DNA of 64,000 nt from Mesobacillus maritimus (GCF_019749255.1 NZ_JACWFH010000019.1:56890-120889), one strand, 5' to 3'; shown: positions 1 through 9,081, counted from the stretch's first letter. Notes: generated from the letters alone by a model not told the origin. A program made the numbers and translations.

Positions 1-155
1 TGCGCTCCATCTACGACGGATTTGATATACACCAGTTCAATTTGTTTATCTTCTAAGCGCAACGGTTTATGTAGGATATCGCTTGAAGGCTTCAATTCGT
101 TTATCAGCCACTCAAGTTCCTCTTCTACATTCGGCTTACGATTCTTAAACAGCAT
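1..155 (-). CDS. GerA-family spore germination protein, N-terminal part only
   Basis: This is a partial gene. The start codon lies at 153-155 and the rest runs off the left edge of the window. The 51 visible residues begin MLFKNRKPN and end with LEDKQIELVYIKSVVDGA. A short basic N-terminus followed by a segment like LVYIKSLVD is typical of the cytoplasmic N-terminal domain of GerAA/GerBA/GerKA-type subunits of spore germinant receptors in the inner spore membrane. The ribosome binding site GGAGAT sits 7 bases upstream. The family call rests on a short stretch and is tentative. Confidence 0.6.
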   Translation of the reverse strand, partial: MLFKNRKPNVEEELEWLINELKPSSDILHKPLRLEDKQIELVYIKSVVDGA

Positions 156-294
156 GTAAATATCTCCTATTGTCATGTTCAAAGTATACTAGTATCGTGT
201 CCGAAAACAGATTTGTCATTCATAAAGGAAGGGACAGATGGAAAGGACATTGAGATTTAGACTAAGAACAAGCTAGTGAAAATCGCATAAGAAA

Positions 295-680
295 GCCCTT
301 GAGCGGATTGCTCAAGAGCCAAATTAGGATATGGAGGCCAGAAATGTCGTTGATAGATCTCTCATGGACAATTACTAAGGGAGATCCACTTAAATGTCCT
401 TGAGGCGGTCTCTCATAGACAAAACCAAGACTGGTATCTGTAATATGTCCTTGAGGAGCTTCTTCATGGACAAAAACCAAGACTGGATTCTAAATTTTGT
501 CCTTGAGATGCTCTCTCAGAGACAAAACCAAGACTGAATTCTAAATTATGTCCTTGAGATGCTCTCTCATAGACAAAACCAAGACTGAATTCTAAATTAT
601 GTCCTTGAGCCGCACCCTCAAGAACAAATACGAAGGATTGATACAAAAAATGTCCTTGAGACACTCCCTCAAGGACAAAA
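295..680. repeat. Tandem array 1: eight ~51-bp units, each with a GTCCTTGAG/CTCAxxGAC hairpin
   Basis: Eight units begin near 295, 346, 396, 447, 499, 550, 601 and 652, a spacing of 50-52 bp. Each unit holds an inverted repeat GTCCTTGAG, about 7 bases, then CTCATAGAC or CTCAAGGAC. The last copy (652-676) is a perfect 9-bp palindrome. A linker of about 26 bp (AAAACCAAGACTGAATTC and onward) is also conserved between the inner copies. The open frames in the region simply mirror the repeat and are not taken as genes. The rest of 156-294 holds nothing recognisable. Confidence 0.9.
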
Positions 681-692
681 ACCTCTACTCTC

Positions 693-944
693 CTAAAGAA
701 AAAAGATCAATTGGATAAACGTAAGTGCTGTGCCAGCCAAAATGGGGGCAACCTTCAATACTAAAAAACCAGTAGTGGTTGAAATGACAGGCTCTACAGG
801 GTTCTTTGCTGGCGAAGCTAGAACATTGACTAACCGGTCCCACCTTTTCATTTTGGGATTCATCGGAAAATCAGGCACTTCGACGTGATCTTCATCTAAT
901 TTCATTCCCAAGTAAGTTTCCTTTTTAAATGGATCCTGATTCAT
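693..944 (-). CDS. Small membrane-anchored protein after the ECF sigma gene, possible anti-sigma
   Basis: The predicted protein has 83 residues, starting MNQDPFKKETYLG. The start at 944 is preferred over 965 because GGGGGGTG lies 8 bases ahead of it. The N-terminal 60 residues are charged and soluble. The last 25 residues (VAPILAGTALTFIQLIFFL region) form one hydrophobic membrane segment. Its start lies inside the 3' end of the sigma gene (20-nt overlap), which implies translational coupling. Small single-pass proteins encoded just after an ECF sigma factor are often its anti-sigma factor; that role is inferred from position, and no recognised anti-sigma domain was seen. Confidence 0.65.
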   Translation of the reverse strand: MNQDPFKKETYLGMKLDEDHVEVPDFPMNPKMKRWDRLVNVLASPAKNPVEPVISTTTGFLVLKVAPILAGTALTFIQLIFFL

Positions 945-1464
945 GAAATTCACCCCCCAATTCATCTTTTAAACTTTGGATTGCCTTGTGTAAGCGTGAT
1001 TTAACAGTGCCTTTAGGGATATCTAGTATCTCTGCAATATCCTCTTGGGTCATATCATGATAATAAAAAAGCAAAATAACAGCTCGTTGTTTGTCAGGGA
1101 GTCTGGCAACTGCATCCCGAATCGTCAAACGATCAGCATGATCAATTTCGCCTTTCTCAATCGGAGTAAGAAACGGAAGGAAAGACCGCCATTTCTTTCT
1201 TCGGTTTAGTTTTGTGATCATTAACCGATACGCTGTTTGAAAGAGATAGGATTTTAGCTTTCCTTTATTAGGATCATAATACTGTTTGTACCGGTGAAGC
1301 TTCATAAACGAATCTTGAACAAGGTCAATGCTTAATTGCTCGTCTCGCGTATAGCGGTAAACGAACGAATAAAGAGATGGTTTTAAAAGCGTGTAAATCT
1401 TCTCCAATGCTGTGTCATCTCCATTTTGAAAAGCAATCATGAGTTGGTCTTCACGTTCAATCAA
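925..1464 (-). CDS. ECF-type RNA polymerase sigma factor
   Basis: About 179 residues, the usual size for extracytoplasmic-function sigma factors. Region 2 lies at roughly residues 20-85 (LYSFVYRYTRDEQLSIDLVQ, then SFMKLHRY), and region 4 at about 115-170 (LPDKQRAVILLFYYHDMTQE, IAEILDIPKGTVKSRLHKAI), which is the helix-turn-helix that reads the -35 element. It should direct core polymerase to a small stress or envelope regulon. An ATG at 1470 abuts GGGGAG with no spacing, so TTG at 1464, six bases from that site, may be the real start. The gene overlaps the ends of both neighbours, forming a three-gene operon. It may autoregulate, but no promoter motif was identified. Confidence 0.88.
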   Translation of the reverse strand: MIEREDQLMIAFQNGDDTALEKIYTLLKPSLYSFVYRYTRDEQLSIDLVQDSFMKLHRYKQYYDPNKGKLKSYLFQTAYRLMITKLNRRKKWRSFLPFLTPIEKGEIDHADRLTIRDAVARLPDKQRAVILLFYYHDMTQEDIAEILDIPKGTVKSRLHKAIQSLKDELGGEFHESGSI

Positions 1465-1828
1465 GTTCATCTCCCCAACGTTCCTTAATAGATTTTAACG
1501 TAAGCGAAACCCGGGTGATTAAATAAATCATGGAAACAAGCGTCCATACCTGTGCTTGATTGGTAAAAAATTGCACAAACCCATTTTCCACTGTGTAACC
1601 GAAGGAAATCAACATATTAAGGGTTTGAACACAGATGATGCTATATATCGCTAAAATGAGCGTAACGGTGTCAAACACATTCCATCTTAAATAGATTTTC
1701 GTTTTCTTAAAATTGATCTTCCCATATTCACGCACCACATGTTTGCGATCCATTGGAATCATAATCGCAATGATCACAACCATGATAATACCTGCAACGA
1801 TTAATGAAACAATCCAGCCAGTATTCAT
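1457..1828 (-). CDS. Three-helix membrane protein, first gene of the sigma factor operon
   Basis: The 123-residue product has an N-terminal membrane helix (WIVSLIVAGIIMVVIIAIMI), a basic stretch (DRKHVVREYGKINFKKTKIY), and two further hydrophobic segments (FDTVTLILAIYSIICV and VWTLVSMIYLITRVSLTL). It ends with an acidic tail. No family was recognised. Its 3' end overlaps the start of the sigma gene, so the two are probably coupled. It may be the sensor or anti-sigma partner instead of the 83-residue protein at the other end of the operon. That is inference from position only. Confidence 0.7.
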   Translation of the reverse strand: MNTGWIVSLIVAGIIMVVIIAIMIPMDRKHVVREYGKINFKKTKIYLRWNVFDTVTLILAIYSIICVQTLNMLISFGYTVENGFVQFFTNQAQVWTLVSMIYLITRVSLTLKSIKERWGDELD

Positions 1829-2025
1829 TTTATCCTCTCCTCATTGTTCCTTTTACTGACTATACAAATGGAGAAAGGAGAAAGTTCATTTTTTCTTTAA
1901 AAAAATTCTTCTATTATATGTTGGCGGTGATTTTGTCGCTAAAACCTTGTTACCTAAGAATCTCTTTTAGGTATGGTTCTACTCTCAGTTTTTTCATCCA
2001 TCCCTATCAAGTAGAGGTACATAAT

Positions 2026-2064
2026 AAAACCACCAGAATACAACCCTTGCATTCTGGTGGTTTT
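2026..2064. terminator. Terminator after the amidase gene, usable in both directions
   Basis: A perfect 14-bp stem (AAAACCACCAGAAT / ATTCTGGTGGTTTT) has A and T runs on its two sides. It lies just past the stop of the minus-strand amidase and can work on either strand. Confidence 0.85.
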
Positions 2065-2070
2065 CCCTTA

Positions 2071-3510
2071 TTAATTTTTACTTAAATTTCCCTCTAACGG
2101 TTCTAAGTAGGTTGGAAAAACTTGTTCATACGCATGACATGCATCTAGCACGAGCTTATCCGCAAATCGCTTGCCTGCGACTTGTAGACCCACTGGTAGT
2201 CCCGCTTTCGTTAAGCCTACTGGCAAAGAGGCAGCAGGGTGACCCGTAAAGTTATAGATTTGTGTTAGCATCCAATCGGTTGCAGGGTTTACACTTTTCC
2301 CATTGATCAAGGATGGACCTGCTAACTGGTGGTCAAACGCTGTCGTCGCCAATACAGGCGAAAGGATTAGGTCGTAGTTGTTCAAGATGTTCTGGATTTC
2401 TTTCCAAACAAGAGTCCGTTTGACTTCAATTTCTTTATAATCCACAGCACTTAATTTTCTGCCAATCTGAATCATTTTGGCCATACCCTCGGAAAAACTG
2501 TCTGGGTCTTGGTCGTAGAGTTTTCCATAAGTACCTGCAAATTTCACACACCACATTCCTGAAAATGCACGAGTCAGCTCTTTGAGGCTCATGTGTAGAT
2601 CAACGTCCACCTCTTCCACCTGGCAACCAAGAGCCTCGTAATGCTTAACCGCTTGATCGACTACCTGAGCGACATCCTCCGAGATTTCATACAAACCAAA
2701 ATTGCGCGTATAGGCGATTTTCAAGCCTTTCATCTCACGACCTAAATTCGTAAAATCATCTTTTAATGTCGGAACAGCATTTGGGATATTGGCATCATAG
2801 CCCTGCATGACAGAAAATAACAAGGCGGCATCTTCAACGGTTCTTGCCATCGGTCCGTTATGTAGGTAAGGATGCTCTGAACCGTATAAATTCTCTTCTC
2901 CTTCATGAGGAATAACTCCAAAGGTTGGCTTAAATCCAAAGATTCCGGTGAGTGCAGCCGGAATTCGAATCGAACCTCCCCCATCACTTCCCTCAGCAAA
3001 AGGAGCAAGCTTTGCAGCTACTGCAGCAGCGGAACCACCACTTGAACCACCAGGGGTTAAGTTCACGTCCCAAGGATTTTTCGTTACACCAAATAAAGGG
3101 TTATCGGTGACTCCTTTGTGTCCAAATTCAGGAGTATTGGTTTTCCCTAAGACAATCCCGCCCGCCTTTTTTATCCTACTTAAGAATACAGGGTCTTTGT
3201 CTGGAATATTGTCTTTAAATGCTGGTGATCCGTATGTCGTAAGCAACCCTTTCGTTGGGGTTAAATCCTTGATTGCAACTGGAATCCCCTGAAGTTTGCC
3301 AACCTCTTCCCCCTTCATCATTTTGTCTTCTACTTTTTTCGCTTCTTCAATCGCTTGCTCATTCACCGTTACAAAAGCATTCCATTTAGAATTATGTGTC
3401 TCAATTCGCTCGAGGAAGGCGTTTGTGACTTCTACAGGTGAAAGTTCCTTATTTTTGATTCGATTGACTAGTTGTGTTGCCGTTAAATCGGTAATATTCA
3501 ACCTTTTCAA
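2071..3510 (-). CDS. Amidase signature-family enzyme
   Basis: The product has 479 residues, a normal length for the amidase signature (GatA-like) family. Visible catalytic elements are Lys81 (AIKDLTPTKG), the cis-Ser in GGSSGGSAAA (156-157) and the nucleophile Ser180 in SDGGGSIRIPAALTG, matching the Ser-cisSer-Lys triad. It should hydrolyse a carboxamide in the cytoplasm; no signal peptide is present. It stands alone with no gatB or gatC nearby, so it is more likely a stand-alone amidase than a tRNA amidotransferase subunit. The substrate cannot be read from the sequence. The start ATG at 3508-3510 is preceded by AAAAGGAGTTG. Confidence 0.88.
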   Translation of the reverse strand: MKRLNITDLTATQLVNRIKNKELSPVEVTNAFLERIETHNSKWNAFVTVNEQAIEEAKKVEDKMMKGEEVGKLQGIPVAIKDLTPTKGLLTTYGSPAFKDNIPDKDPVFLSRIKKAGGIVLGKTNTPEFGHKGVTDNPLFGVTKNPWDVNLTPGGSSGGSAAAVAAKLAPFAEGSDGGGSIRIPAALTGIFGFKPTFGVIPHEGEENLYGSEHPYLHNGPMARTVEDAALLFSVMQGYDANIPNAVPTLKDDFTNLGREMKGLKIAYTRNFGLYEISEDVAQVVDQAVKHYEALGCQVEEVDVDLHMSLKELTRAFSGMWCVKFAGTYGKLYDQDPDSFSEGMAKMIQIGRKLSAVDYKEIEVKRTLVWKEIQNILNNYDLILSPVLATTAFDHQLAGPSLINGKSVNPATDWMLTQIYNFTGHPAASLPVGLTKAGLPVGLQVAGKRFADKLVLDACHAYEQVFPTYLEPLEGNLSKN

Positions 3511-3797
3511 CTCCTTTTATGATAATAAGCTCTTTTCTCAGCCTTCGATCGGTTTCGTTATGTTCACCAAAAGAATGATGAGAAAAGGGATTGTAAACGC
3601 ATTCAATACTAGCAACTGTTCTTAAGCTACTTCGCACTTGAATCTAGCAACAATTTTTGGTGAAACAAGCTTATTAAACTCGAGAAAGCTTTCTATCTAA
3701 TAGACTGTTAGTTTTATTATAACGAAAACTAGCAATAGTTTGGAGTTAATTTTATAATATTCAGAAATTTATTATTCTACTAAAATACTTAAAGAAA
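3511..3797. other. Intergenic stretch without a supported gene
   Basis: About 290 bases lie between the amidase start and the terminator of the lipoprotein gene. The part nearest the amidase should hold its promoter. Positions 3680-3790 are very AT-rich. Short open frames here have no ribosome binding site and were not accepted. Confidence 0.5.
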
Positions 3798-3799
3798 AT

Positions 3800-3822
3800 G
3801 AGACAAGGTTCCCCCTTGTCTC
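3800..3822 (-). terminator. Hairpin terminator of the VWA lipoprotein gene (GAGACAAGG palindrome)
   Basis: A 9-bp perfect stem GAGACAAGG / CCTTGTCTC overlaps the stop codon of the lipoprotein gene and is followed on the minus strand by a T-rich stretch. It is one member of the GGGACA/TGTCCC palindrome family scattered through the window. Confidence 0.65.
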
Positions 3823-5191
3823 ACTCATTTTTCTTGTCGATTGTTTCATTTATTTTTTTGTTTCCTTCGTCCACGTATTCGCGCCATTCCTCGTTTCCGC
3901 TGTCGACACTTTCTCTCCACATTTGGTTTCCTGTATCCACTGCATAGCGCCACTTGGCATTTCCGTAATCAACAACATCTGAAAACATTTTTGAGACAGG
4001 ATGATCGTAGTCATCAAATCGTTCTTTCAAGTAGGCCTGAGCCTCTTTCATCCGCTCTTTCTCACGGTTGCTTTTTTCTTTCATGCTTTCTTTCGTGCTG
4101 TAGGCTAACTCCTTTTTCTCTTCCTTTAGTTTGTAGGCCTGCTCTTTTCCAGCTTCTTTCCACTCATACCACTTTTTCTGGATTTCTTCGTATTGAGCTC
4201 TCATATACTTTTTCAATTCAACTTCAGAGTTTACATAGGTAAACTCTCCATTTCCTGCAGTCGCTACTTCTTTTAATAATTTTTGTCCTTCATTGTCTAC
4301 ATCAAAACCAATGATATTCACGACTGCTTGAATGTCTGCTGAAACCAGATTCTTGGCTTCTTTAACGGGGTCACCGTTACAGGTTTCAATTCCATCACTG
4401 ACAACGTATACCACAACATCATCTGCATTCTCAGGGATATCTTCCTTGACCGCTTCCAAGCCAAGGGCAATCGGCGTCCAGCCAACTGGCTTCACTTGAG
4501 ACAATGCCTGTTGGAAGGCACCTTCATCAAAACTAGCATTGAATAGATTTTCGGTACTCCCACATGAAGCATTCTTATCTGCTTCCTGGTTTGACCCTTT
4601 GTGCCCGTAGACACGTAACGAAATGGTTGCATTCTCTGGAACTTGTTCCGCAAATTCCATCACCGCTTCCTTGGCCGCGTCCATTCTCGTTTTATTCCCT
4701 ACCTTTGCTGCCATACTTCCACTTGCATCCACCAAAATTGCGTAGTGAGCTTTTTTTAATGTAGGTTCATTGACGGTTTCATCTGGCCGTTCAATCGAAA
4801 CGTCCACCGTAGAATCAAACTGAAGGAGGGTTTTCATTTCCTCCTGATAATCCTCTGCAAATAAGTAGATTAGTTCTTCTAAGTATTGTTCCTTTGTTAG
4901 GTCATCAGGTAATTGGTCTAGCGTTTCTTTCACTTTCACTTCATCATACTGTTCCCCACTAAAAACCCCTGGCTGTCGTAGCATTTCTTTTTCAAGATCA
5001 GATAACTCTCGATCAAGATTTTCCATTTCAACATATAAAGCTTCCTTTGGTGTATACGTTCCTTCTTGTTCACTTTCTTGTTCCACCTGCTTTGGTTCTT
5101 CCGCAGCAGATTCTACTGGCTGACTTTCATTCGACGAACATGCTGTTAGCATAACAGTCAATAGAAACAATCCAAGATAAAACCTCTTCAT
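3821..5191 (-). CDS. VWA-domain lipoprotein
   Basis: The product has 456 residues. A lipoprotein signal peptide ends in LTAC with the lipidated Cys18, so the protein should be anchored on the outer face of the membrane. A von Willebrand A domain spans about residues 148-320, with the metal-ion site DASGS (Asp155, Ser157, Ser159), Thr/Gly positions further in, and VVSDGIETC. The last 110 residues are charged and coiled-coil-like, and end in three copies of a W-R-x-x-V-D-x-G-N type motif (KWRYAVDTGN, MWRESVDSGN, EWREYVDEGN). That short tail repeat may bind a partner. Similar secreted VWA proteins occur in Bacillus; the ligand is unknown. Confidence 0.85.
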   Translation of the reverse strand: MKRFYLGLFLLTVMLTACSSNESQPVESAAEEPKQVEQESEQEGTYTPKEALYVEMENLDRELSDLEKEMLRQPGVFSGEQYDEVKVKETLDQLPDDLTKEQYLEELIYLFAEDYQEEMKTLLQFDSTVDVSIERPDETVNEPTLKKAHYAILVDASGSMAAKVGNKTRMDAAKEAVMEFAEQVPENATISLRVYGHKGSNQEADKNASCGSTENLFNASFDEGAFQQALSQVKPVGWTPIALGLEAVKEDIPENADDVVVYVVSDGIETCNGDPVKEAKNLVSADIQAVVNIIGFDVDNEGQKLLKEVATAGNGEFTYVNSEVELKKYMRAQYEEIQKKWYEWKEAGKEQAYKLKEEKKELAYSTKESMKEKSNREKERMKEAQAYLKERFDDYDHPVSKMFSDVVDYGNAKWRYAVDTGNQMWRESVDSGNEEWREYVDEGNKKINETIDKKNE

Positions 5192-5373
5192 CGAACCCTC
5201 TCCTTCCTATTATTAACGGGGTAATTTATCACAATGATTCCATCTTACTGTATTTGCTCCACGTATTTTCCTATATATATGAAAACAGTAAATAAGTTAC
5301 ATGTTAAAAAAGAACCAGAGAGAAAGTTACAGGACTTTAGGAGGATAAAAGCGAGGAATATGCTCGAATTGTA

Positions 5374-5400
5374 GAAGGAGAATCTGACTCTCCTTTTTTC
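5374..5400 (+). terminator. Orphan hairpin with T-run
   Basis: A 7-bp stem AAGGAGA / TCTCCTT is followed by six Ts. No gene precedes it on the plus strand, so it may end antisense or leftover transcription, or act as a short leader. Confidence 0.4.
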
Positions 5401-5555
5401 CGATTCATTATAGAGTAAAACAAGGTTATATTATTCTGAACATTGGAAATAATAAAGATGAAAAAGGATTTGAAGAAAGGGTAAGTCGTGAAAAGAAATC
5501 AGCTCACACCTCTACTATATTGAGATAGAATCAATTTCCATGCTATTCATGAATG

Positions 5556-5584
5556 TGGGACAAGGTGCCTGTCCCCTTGTCCCA
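5556..5584. repeat. Dispersed palindrome, GGGACAAGG family
   Basis: A perfect 10-bp stem TGGGACAAGG / CCTTGTCCCA encloses GTGCCTGTC-type loop sequence. The rest of 5192-5673 holds no supported gene. Confidence 0.8.
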
Positions 5585-5673
5585 TAGATGAGAATGAAAA
5601 GCTCTTAATGCGAATAAATTGACCGTCGTTCACAGAAAGGACTATAATTTAAATAGAAAATCATTGCTTTCGC

Positions 5674-5702
5674 TTGACCAATATAAATAACTCTAATATA
5701 AT
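5674..5702 (+). promoter_or_regulatory. Sigma-A promoter of ahpCF
   Basis: The -35 element TTGACC (5674-5679), a 17-bp spacer and a perfect -10 TATAAT (5697-5702) sit about 85 bases before the ahpC start. Confidence 0.75.
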
Positions 5703-5715
5703 AATTTATATTGAA

Positions 5716-5730
5716 TTAGAATTATTATAG
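5716..5730. promoter_or_regulatory. PerR-like operator
   Basis: TTAGAATTATTATAG matches the Bacillus PerR consensus TTATAATNATTATAA at 12 of 14 defined positions. It lies just downstream of the -10 element, near the expected transcription start, where a bound repressor would block ahpCF until peroxide oxidises PerR. Confidence 0.7.
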
Positions 5731-5786
5731 AGTAGAACACTCTAGTAGTAATTCAATAATACATATCTTTTAGGAGGAACTAAACT

Positions 5787-6350
5787 ATGTCATTAGTTGG
5801 AAAAGAAATTCTACCATTCAAAGCACAAGCATTCAAAAACGGAGATTTCGTTGAAGTAACAGAAGAAAACTTAAAAGGTCAATGGAGTGTTGTTTGCTTC
5901 TACCCTGCAGACTTTACATTCGTTTGCCCAACTGAGCTTGAAGATCTACAAAACCAATATGCAACTCTAAAAGATCTTGGCGTTGAAGTATATTCAGTTT
6001 CTACAGATACTCACTTTGTTCATAAAGCATGGCATGATTCTTCAGAAGCGATTGGTAAAATCACTTACACAATGATCGGTGACCCTGCTCACGTGATTTC
6101 TCGTAACTTCGATGTTCTAATTGAAGAAGATGGTGTTGCTGACCGTGGTACTTTCATCATCGACCCAGACGGTGTTGTACAAGCTGTTGAAATCAACGCT
6201 GGCGGAATTGGCCGTGACGCAAGCACACTTGTAAACAAAATCAAAGCAGCACAATATGTACGTAACAACCCAGGTGAAGTTTGCCCAGCGAAATGGGAAG
6301 AAGGTTCTGAAACACTTAAGCCAAGCCTTGACCTTGTAGGAAAGATTTAA
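5787..6350 (+). CDS. ahpC: Alkyl hydroperoxide reductase subunit C (2-Cys peroxiredoxin)
   Basis: The 187-residue length is exact for AhpC. The peroxidatic Cys47 lies in FVCPTE and the resolving Cys166 in GEVCPAKW, with the conserved [15 protein letters not shown] block around the first. It reduces hydrogen peroxide, organic hydroperoxides and peroxynitrite in the cytoplasm and is itself re-reduced by AhpF, encoded 14 bases downstream. AGGAGG lies at the normal distance from the ATG. A sigma-A promoter and a PerR-like box precede the gene, so induction by peroxide through PerR is expected. Confidence 0.97.
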   Translation: MSLVGKEILPFKAQAFKNGDFVEVTEENLKGQWSVVCFYPADFTFVCPTELEDLQNQYATLKDLGVEVYSVSTDTHFVHKAWHDSSEAIGKITYTMIGDPAHVISRNFDVLIEEDGVADRGTFIIDPDGVVQAVEINAGGIGRDASTLVNKIKAAQYVRNNPGEVCPAKWEEGSETLKPSLDLVGKI

Positions 6351-6364
6351 GGAGAGCGATAAAA

Positions 6365-7894
6365 ATGGCACTTGACGCAGAAATTAAATCCCAATTAAAC
6401 CAGTATCTACAACTTTTAGAAAAAGATATTCTGCTTAAAGTCAGTGCAGGTTCAGATGACGTTTCAAAGGAGATGCTAGCTCTTGTAGAAGAGCTAGCAT
6501 CTATGTCATCTAAAATCACTGTAGAAAAAGCAGAACTAAAACGTACTCCAAGCTTCAGCATTAATCGTGTCGGCGAAGAAACTGGAGTTACTTTCGCTGG
6601 TGTTCCTCTAGGACATGAATTTACTTCATTAGTTTTAGCCCTACTTCAAGTGAGTGGTCGTGCTCCAAAAGTTGATCAAAGTGTGATTGACCAGATTAAA
6701 AACATTAAAGGTGAATTCAACTTTGAAACGTATGTGAGTCTTACATGCCACAACTGTCCTGACGTTGTCCAAGCATTGAACATCATGAGTGTGCTTAACC
6801 CTGGTATTACGCATACGATGATCGATGGCGCAGCGTTTAAAGAAGAAGTTGAAGCGAAAGACGTATTGGCTGTTCCAGCTGTTTACTTAAATGGTGAATT
6901 CTTTAATGGTGGTCGCATTACCCTTCAAGAAATCCTTGCGAAACTTGGTGAAGGTCCAAGTGCAGAAGATTTCTCTGATAAAGGTCCATTCGATGTTCTT
7001 GTTGTTGGCGGTGGTCCAGCTGGAGCAAGTGCAGCGATTTACGCGGCACGTAAAGGAATTAAAACAGGAATTGTTGCTGAACGCTTTGGTGGTCAAATCC
7101 TTGATACCCTTAGCATCGAAAACTTTATTTCTGTAAAAGCAACGGAAGGTCCTAAGCTTGCGATGGCTCTTGAAGAGCATGTAAAAGAATATGACATTGA
7201 TGTCATGGACTTAGTACGTGCAAAGGGCTTAGAAAAGAAAGAACTTTTCGAGCTTGAACTTGAAAACGGTGCTGTTCTAAAGAGTAAATCTGTGATCATT
7301 TCAACAGGTGCTCGCTGGCGCAATGTGAACGTTCCTGGTGAACAAGAACTGAAAAACAAAGGTGTTGCCTATTGCCCACATTGTGACGGTCCATTGTTTG
7401 CAGGAAAAGACGTTGCTGTCATTGGTGGCGGAAACTCTGGTATTGAAGCAGCGATTGACTTGGCTGGGATTGTGAAACACGTAACAGTTCTTGAGTTTGC
7501 TCCTGAATTAAAAGCAGACCAAGTTCTTCAAGAACGTCTTCATAGCCTACCAAACGTAACAGTTGTGACAAACGCAGCGACTCAAGAAATTACAGGTACA
7601 GATAATGTAACTGGGATTACGTATCAAGATCGTGAAACAGGCGAAGATCATCATGTTGAACTTCAAGGGGTATTTGTCCAAATCGGTCTTGTTCCAAACA
7701 CAGAATGGTTAGAAGGAACACTTGAGCGTAACCGCATTGGTGAAATCATCACGGAGAAAAACGGAGCTACTACTATTCCTGGAGTATTTGCTGCAGGAGA
7801 TTGTACAGATAGCGCATATAACCAAATCATCATTTCTATGGGATCAGGTGCAACCGCAGCATTAGGTGCATTTGACTATCTCATCAGAAACTAA
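6365..7894 (+). CDS. ahpF: Alkyl hydroperoxide reductase subunit F
   Basis: The 509-residue flavoprotein passes electrons from NADH to AhpC. The N-terminal tandem thioredoxin-like domain carries Cys128-His-Asn-Cys131 (TCHNCPDVV). The FAD-binding motif GGGPAG lies near residue 212, the second redox pair Cys337-Pro-His-Cys340 (YCPHCDGP) follows, and the NADH-binding GGGNSG lies near 357. All cysteines needed for the relay are present. It is transcribed with ahpC (14-nt gap, own GGAGAG site), and the pair ends at the hairpin at 7931-7979. Confidence 0.97.
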   Translation: MALDAEIKSQLNQYLQLLEKDILLKVSAGSDDVSKEMLALVEELASMSSKITVEKAELKRTPSFSINRVGEETGVTFAGVPLGHEFTSLVLALLQVSGRAPKVDQSVIDQIKNIKGEFNFETYVSLTCHNCPDVVQALNIMSVLNPGITHTMIDGAAFKEEVEAKDVLAVPAVYLNGEFFNGGRITLQEILAKLGEGPSAEDFSDKGPFDVLVVGGGPAGASAAIYAARKGIKTGIVAERFGGQILDTLSIENFISVKATEGPKLAMALEEHVKEYDIDVMDLVRAKGLEKKELFELELENGAVLKSKSVIISTGARWRNVNVPGEQELKNKGVAYCPHCDGPLFAGKDVAVIGGGNSGIEAAIDLAGIVKHVTVLEFAPELKADQVLQERLHSLPNVTVVTNAATQEITGTDNVTGITYQDRETGEDHHVELQGVFVQIGLVPNTEWLEGTLERNRIGEIITEKNGATTIPGVFAAGDCTDSAYNQIIISMGSGATAALGAFDYLIRN

Positions 7895-7908
7895 GGAAAT
7901 AAAACATA

Positions 7909-7927
7909 GGGACAGATCCCCTGTCTC
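7909..7927. repeat. Dispersed palindrome, GGGACA family
   Basis: A short inverted repeat GGGACAG / CTGTCTC lies directly upstream of the ahpF terminator. Similar sequence precedes the related hairpin at 10079. Confidence 0.55.
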
Positions 7928-7930
7928 AGT

Positions 7931-7979
7931 AAAAAAGTCGCTAGATTATCTGATTGATAATCATCTAGCGACTTTTTTT
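7931..7979 (+). terminator. Terminator of ahpCF
   Basis: A long stem AAGTCGCTAGATTATC / GATAATCATCTAGCGACTT with one bulge is followed by a run of T. An almost identical hairpin recurs at 10079-10121. Confidence 0.88.
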
Positions 7980-8071
7980 CATAGGCCCATTTCAACACTG
8001 TTTCGACATTTAGCATCATCAAACAGTTTCAGGGGGGATACGATTATGTTCTTTCCCCTCCCCCCTGCTAC

Positions 8072-8926
8072 CTATAGTCTTATTTTCTCTTTAAGATAAT
8101 GATAAACGCCATCTTCATCACAAGTAAACTGTGTTACGTCATCAACCACTTCTTTAACCTCATCGGACGCATTCTTCATCGCAACGGAATAGCTTACGAA
8201 CTCTAACATTGGTAAATCATTGTCACTATCTCCAATGGCAAGGGTTTCTTCTGCCGATAACTCAAAATGGTTTAACATCTGTTGAATGCCTGTTGCTTTA
8301 TTCACGTTTGCGACCATCACTTCGACATTATGGTCAGAAGAGATTGAGGTGCTAAACGGGATTTCATGTTTTAAAACGTCAAGTTCATGCTTCCATTGAT
8401 TGATATGCTCTTTTGTTCTGGCAAAAAAATAAAACTTTGAAAACCTAGTTCCTTCGACCTCTTCCTTCCAGTCAATTTCATCTTTAATCGCTTGTTTTCG
8501 TGATAGCCATTCGTTGATTCCAACTGTTTCAGGCTTTGGGTCTCGAATTTCATTTTCCACATAAGGTTGATCTTGCTTTAAGGTAACACGGTTTGTTCCG
8601 TATGGGAAAAGCTCATAGTAAACCTTGTTTTCTCTTGCTTTTTCAATGATAATCTCTACCAGTTTACGCGAGAGCGAATGTTGAAAGACGGCCTCCCGTC
8701 CGACATACCCCGCCATTCCATTTGATGTTATGTATCCATCTACCTTAAACCCTTCTGGTACGACTCCCTCTATTTCATCAAACGCACGACCGGTTGCAAG
8801 AAAGACGAAGATTCCCTGTTCTCTGAGTTCATCTATCACTTGTTTTGTATGTATACTAACCAGATTTTGATGAGTTAAAATTGTCCCATCCATATCTAAA
8901 AAGATTGCTTTTGGTTTAAAATGCAC
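8072..8926 (-). CDS. Cof-type HAD-superfamily phosphatase
   Basis: The product has 284 residues, typical of Cof-type (class IIB) HAD hydrolases. Motif I is DMDGTIL with nucleophile Asp11 and Asp13. Motif II is FLATGR, and motif IV near the C-terminus is GDSDNDLPML. Relatives dephosphorylate small sugar or nucleotide phosphates in the cytoplasm; the substrate here is unknown. The GTG start at 8926 lies 7 bases after GGAGG. It is a single gene convergent with ahpF. Confidence 0.9.
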   Translation of the reverse strand: MHFKPKAIFLDMDGTILTHQNLVSIHTKQVIDELREQGIFVFLATGRAFDEIEGVVPEGFKVDGYITSNGMAGYVGREAVFQHSLSRKLVEIIIEKARENKVYYELFPYGTNRVTLKQDQPYVENEIRDPKPETVGINEWLSRKQAIKDEIDWKEEVEGTRFSKFYFFARTKEHINQWKHELDVLKHEIPFSTSISSDHNVEVMVANVNKATGIQQMLNHFELSAEETLAIGDSDNDLPMLEFVSYSVAMKNASDEVKEVVDDVTQFTCDEDGVYHYLKEKIRL

Positions 8927-9081
8927 TTCTTATCCTCCTATTTCAAAAATGAGTTCTTGGGCAAGTATACACGTTCCCATATCCATGCTCAATGATTTAA
9001 CTTGTTTCAAGAAAATTCAAGACTGTTTGTCCCCTATTTACTATAACCTTGTTGGAAACTAACAAGTCTTCTAAATCTCTA

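Noticed and set aside
262..664. Minus-strand frames of 66-72 codons over array 1
   Set aside because: They repeat a 17-residue segment only because the DNA repeat is 51 bp; no ribosome binding site and no independent coding signal.
1804..2085. Plus-strand frame of 93 codons
   Set aside because: It overlaps the start of the sigma operon and the bidirectional terminator and has no ribosome binding site.
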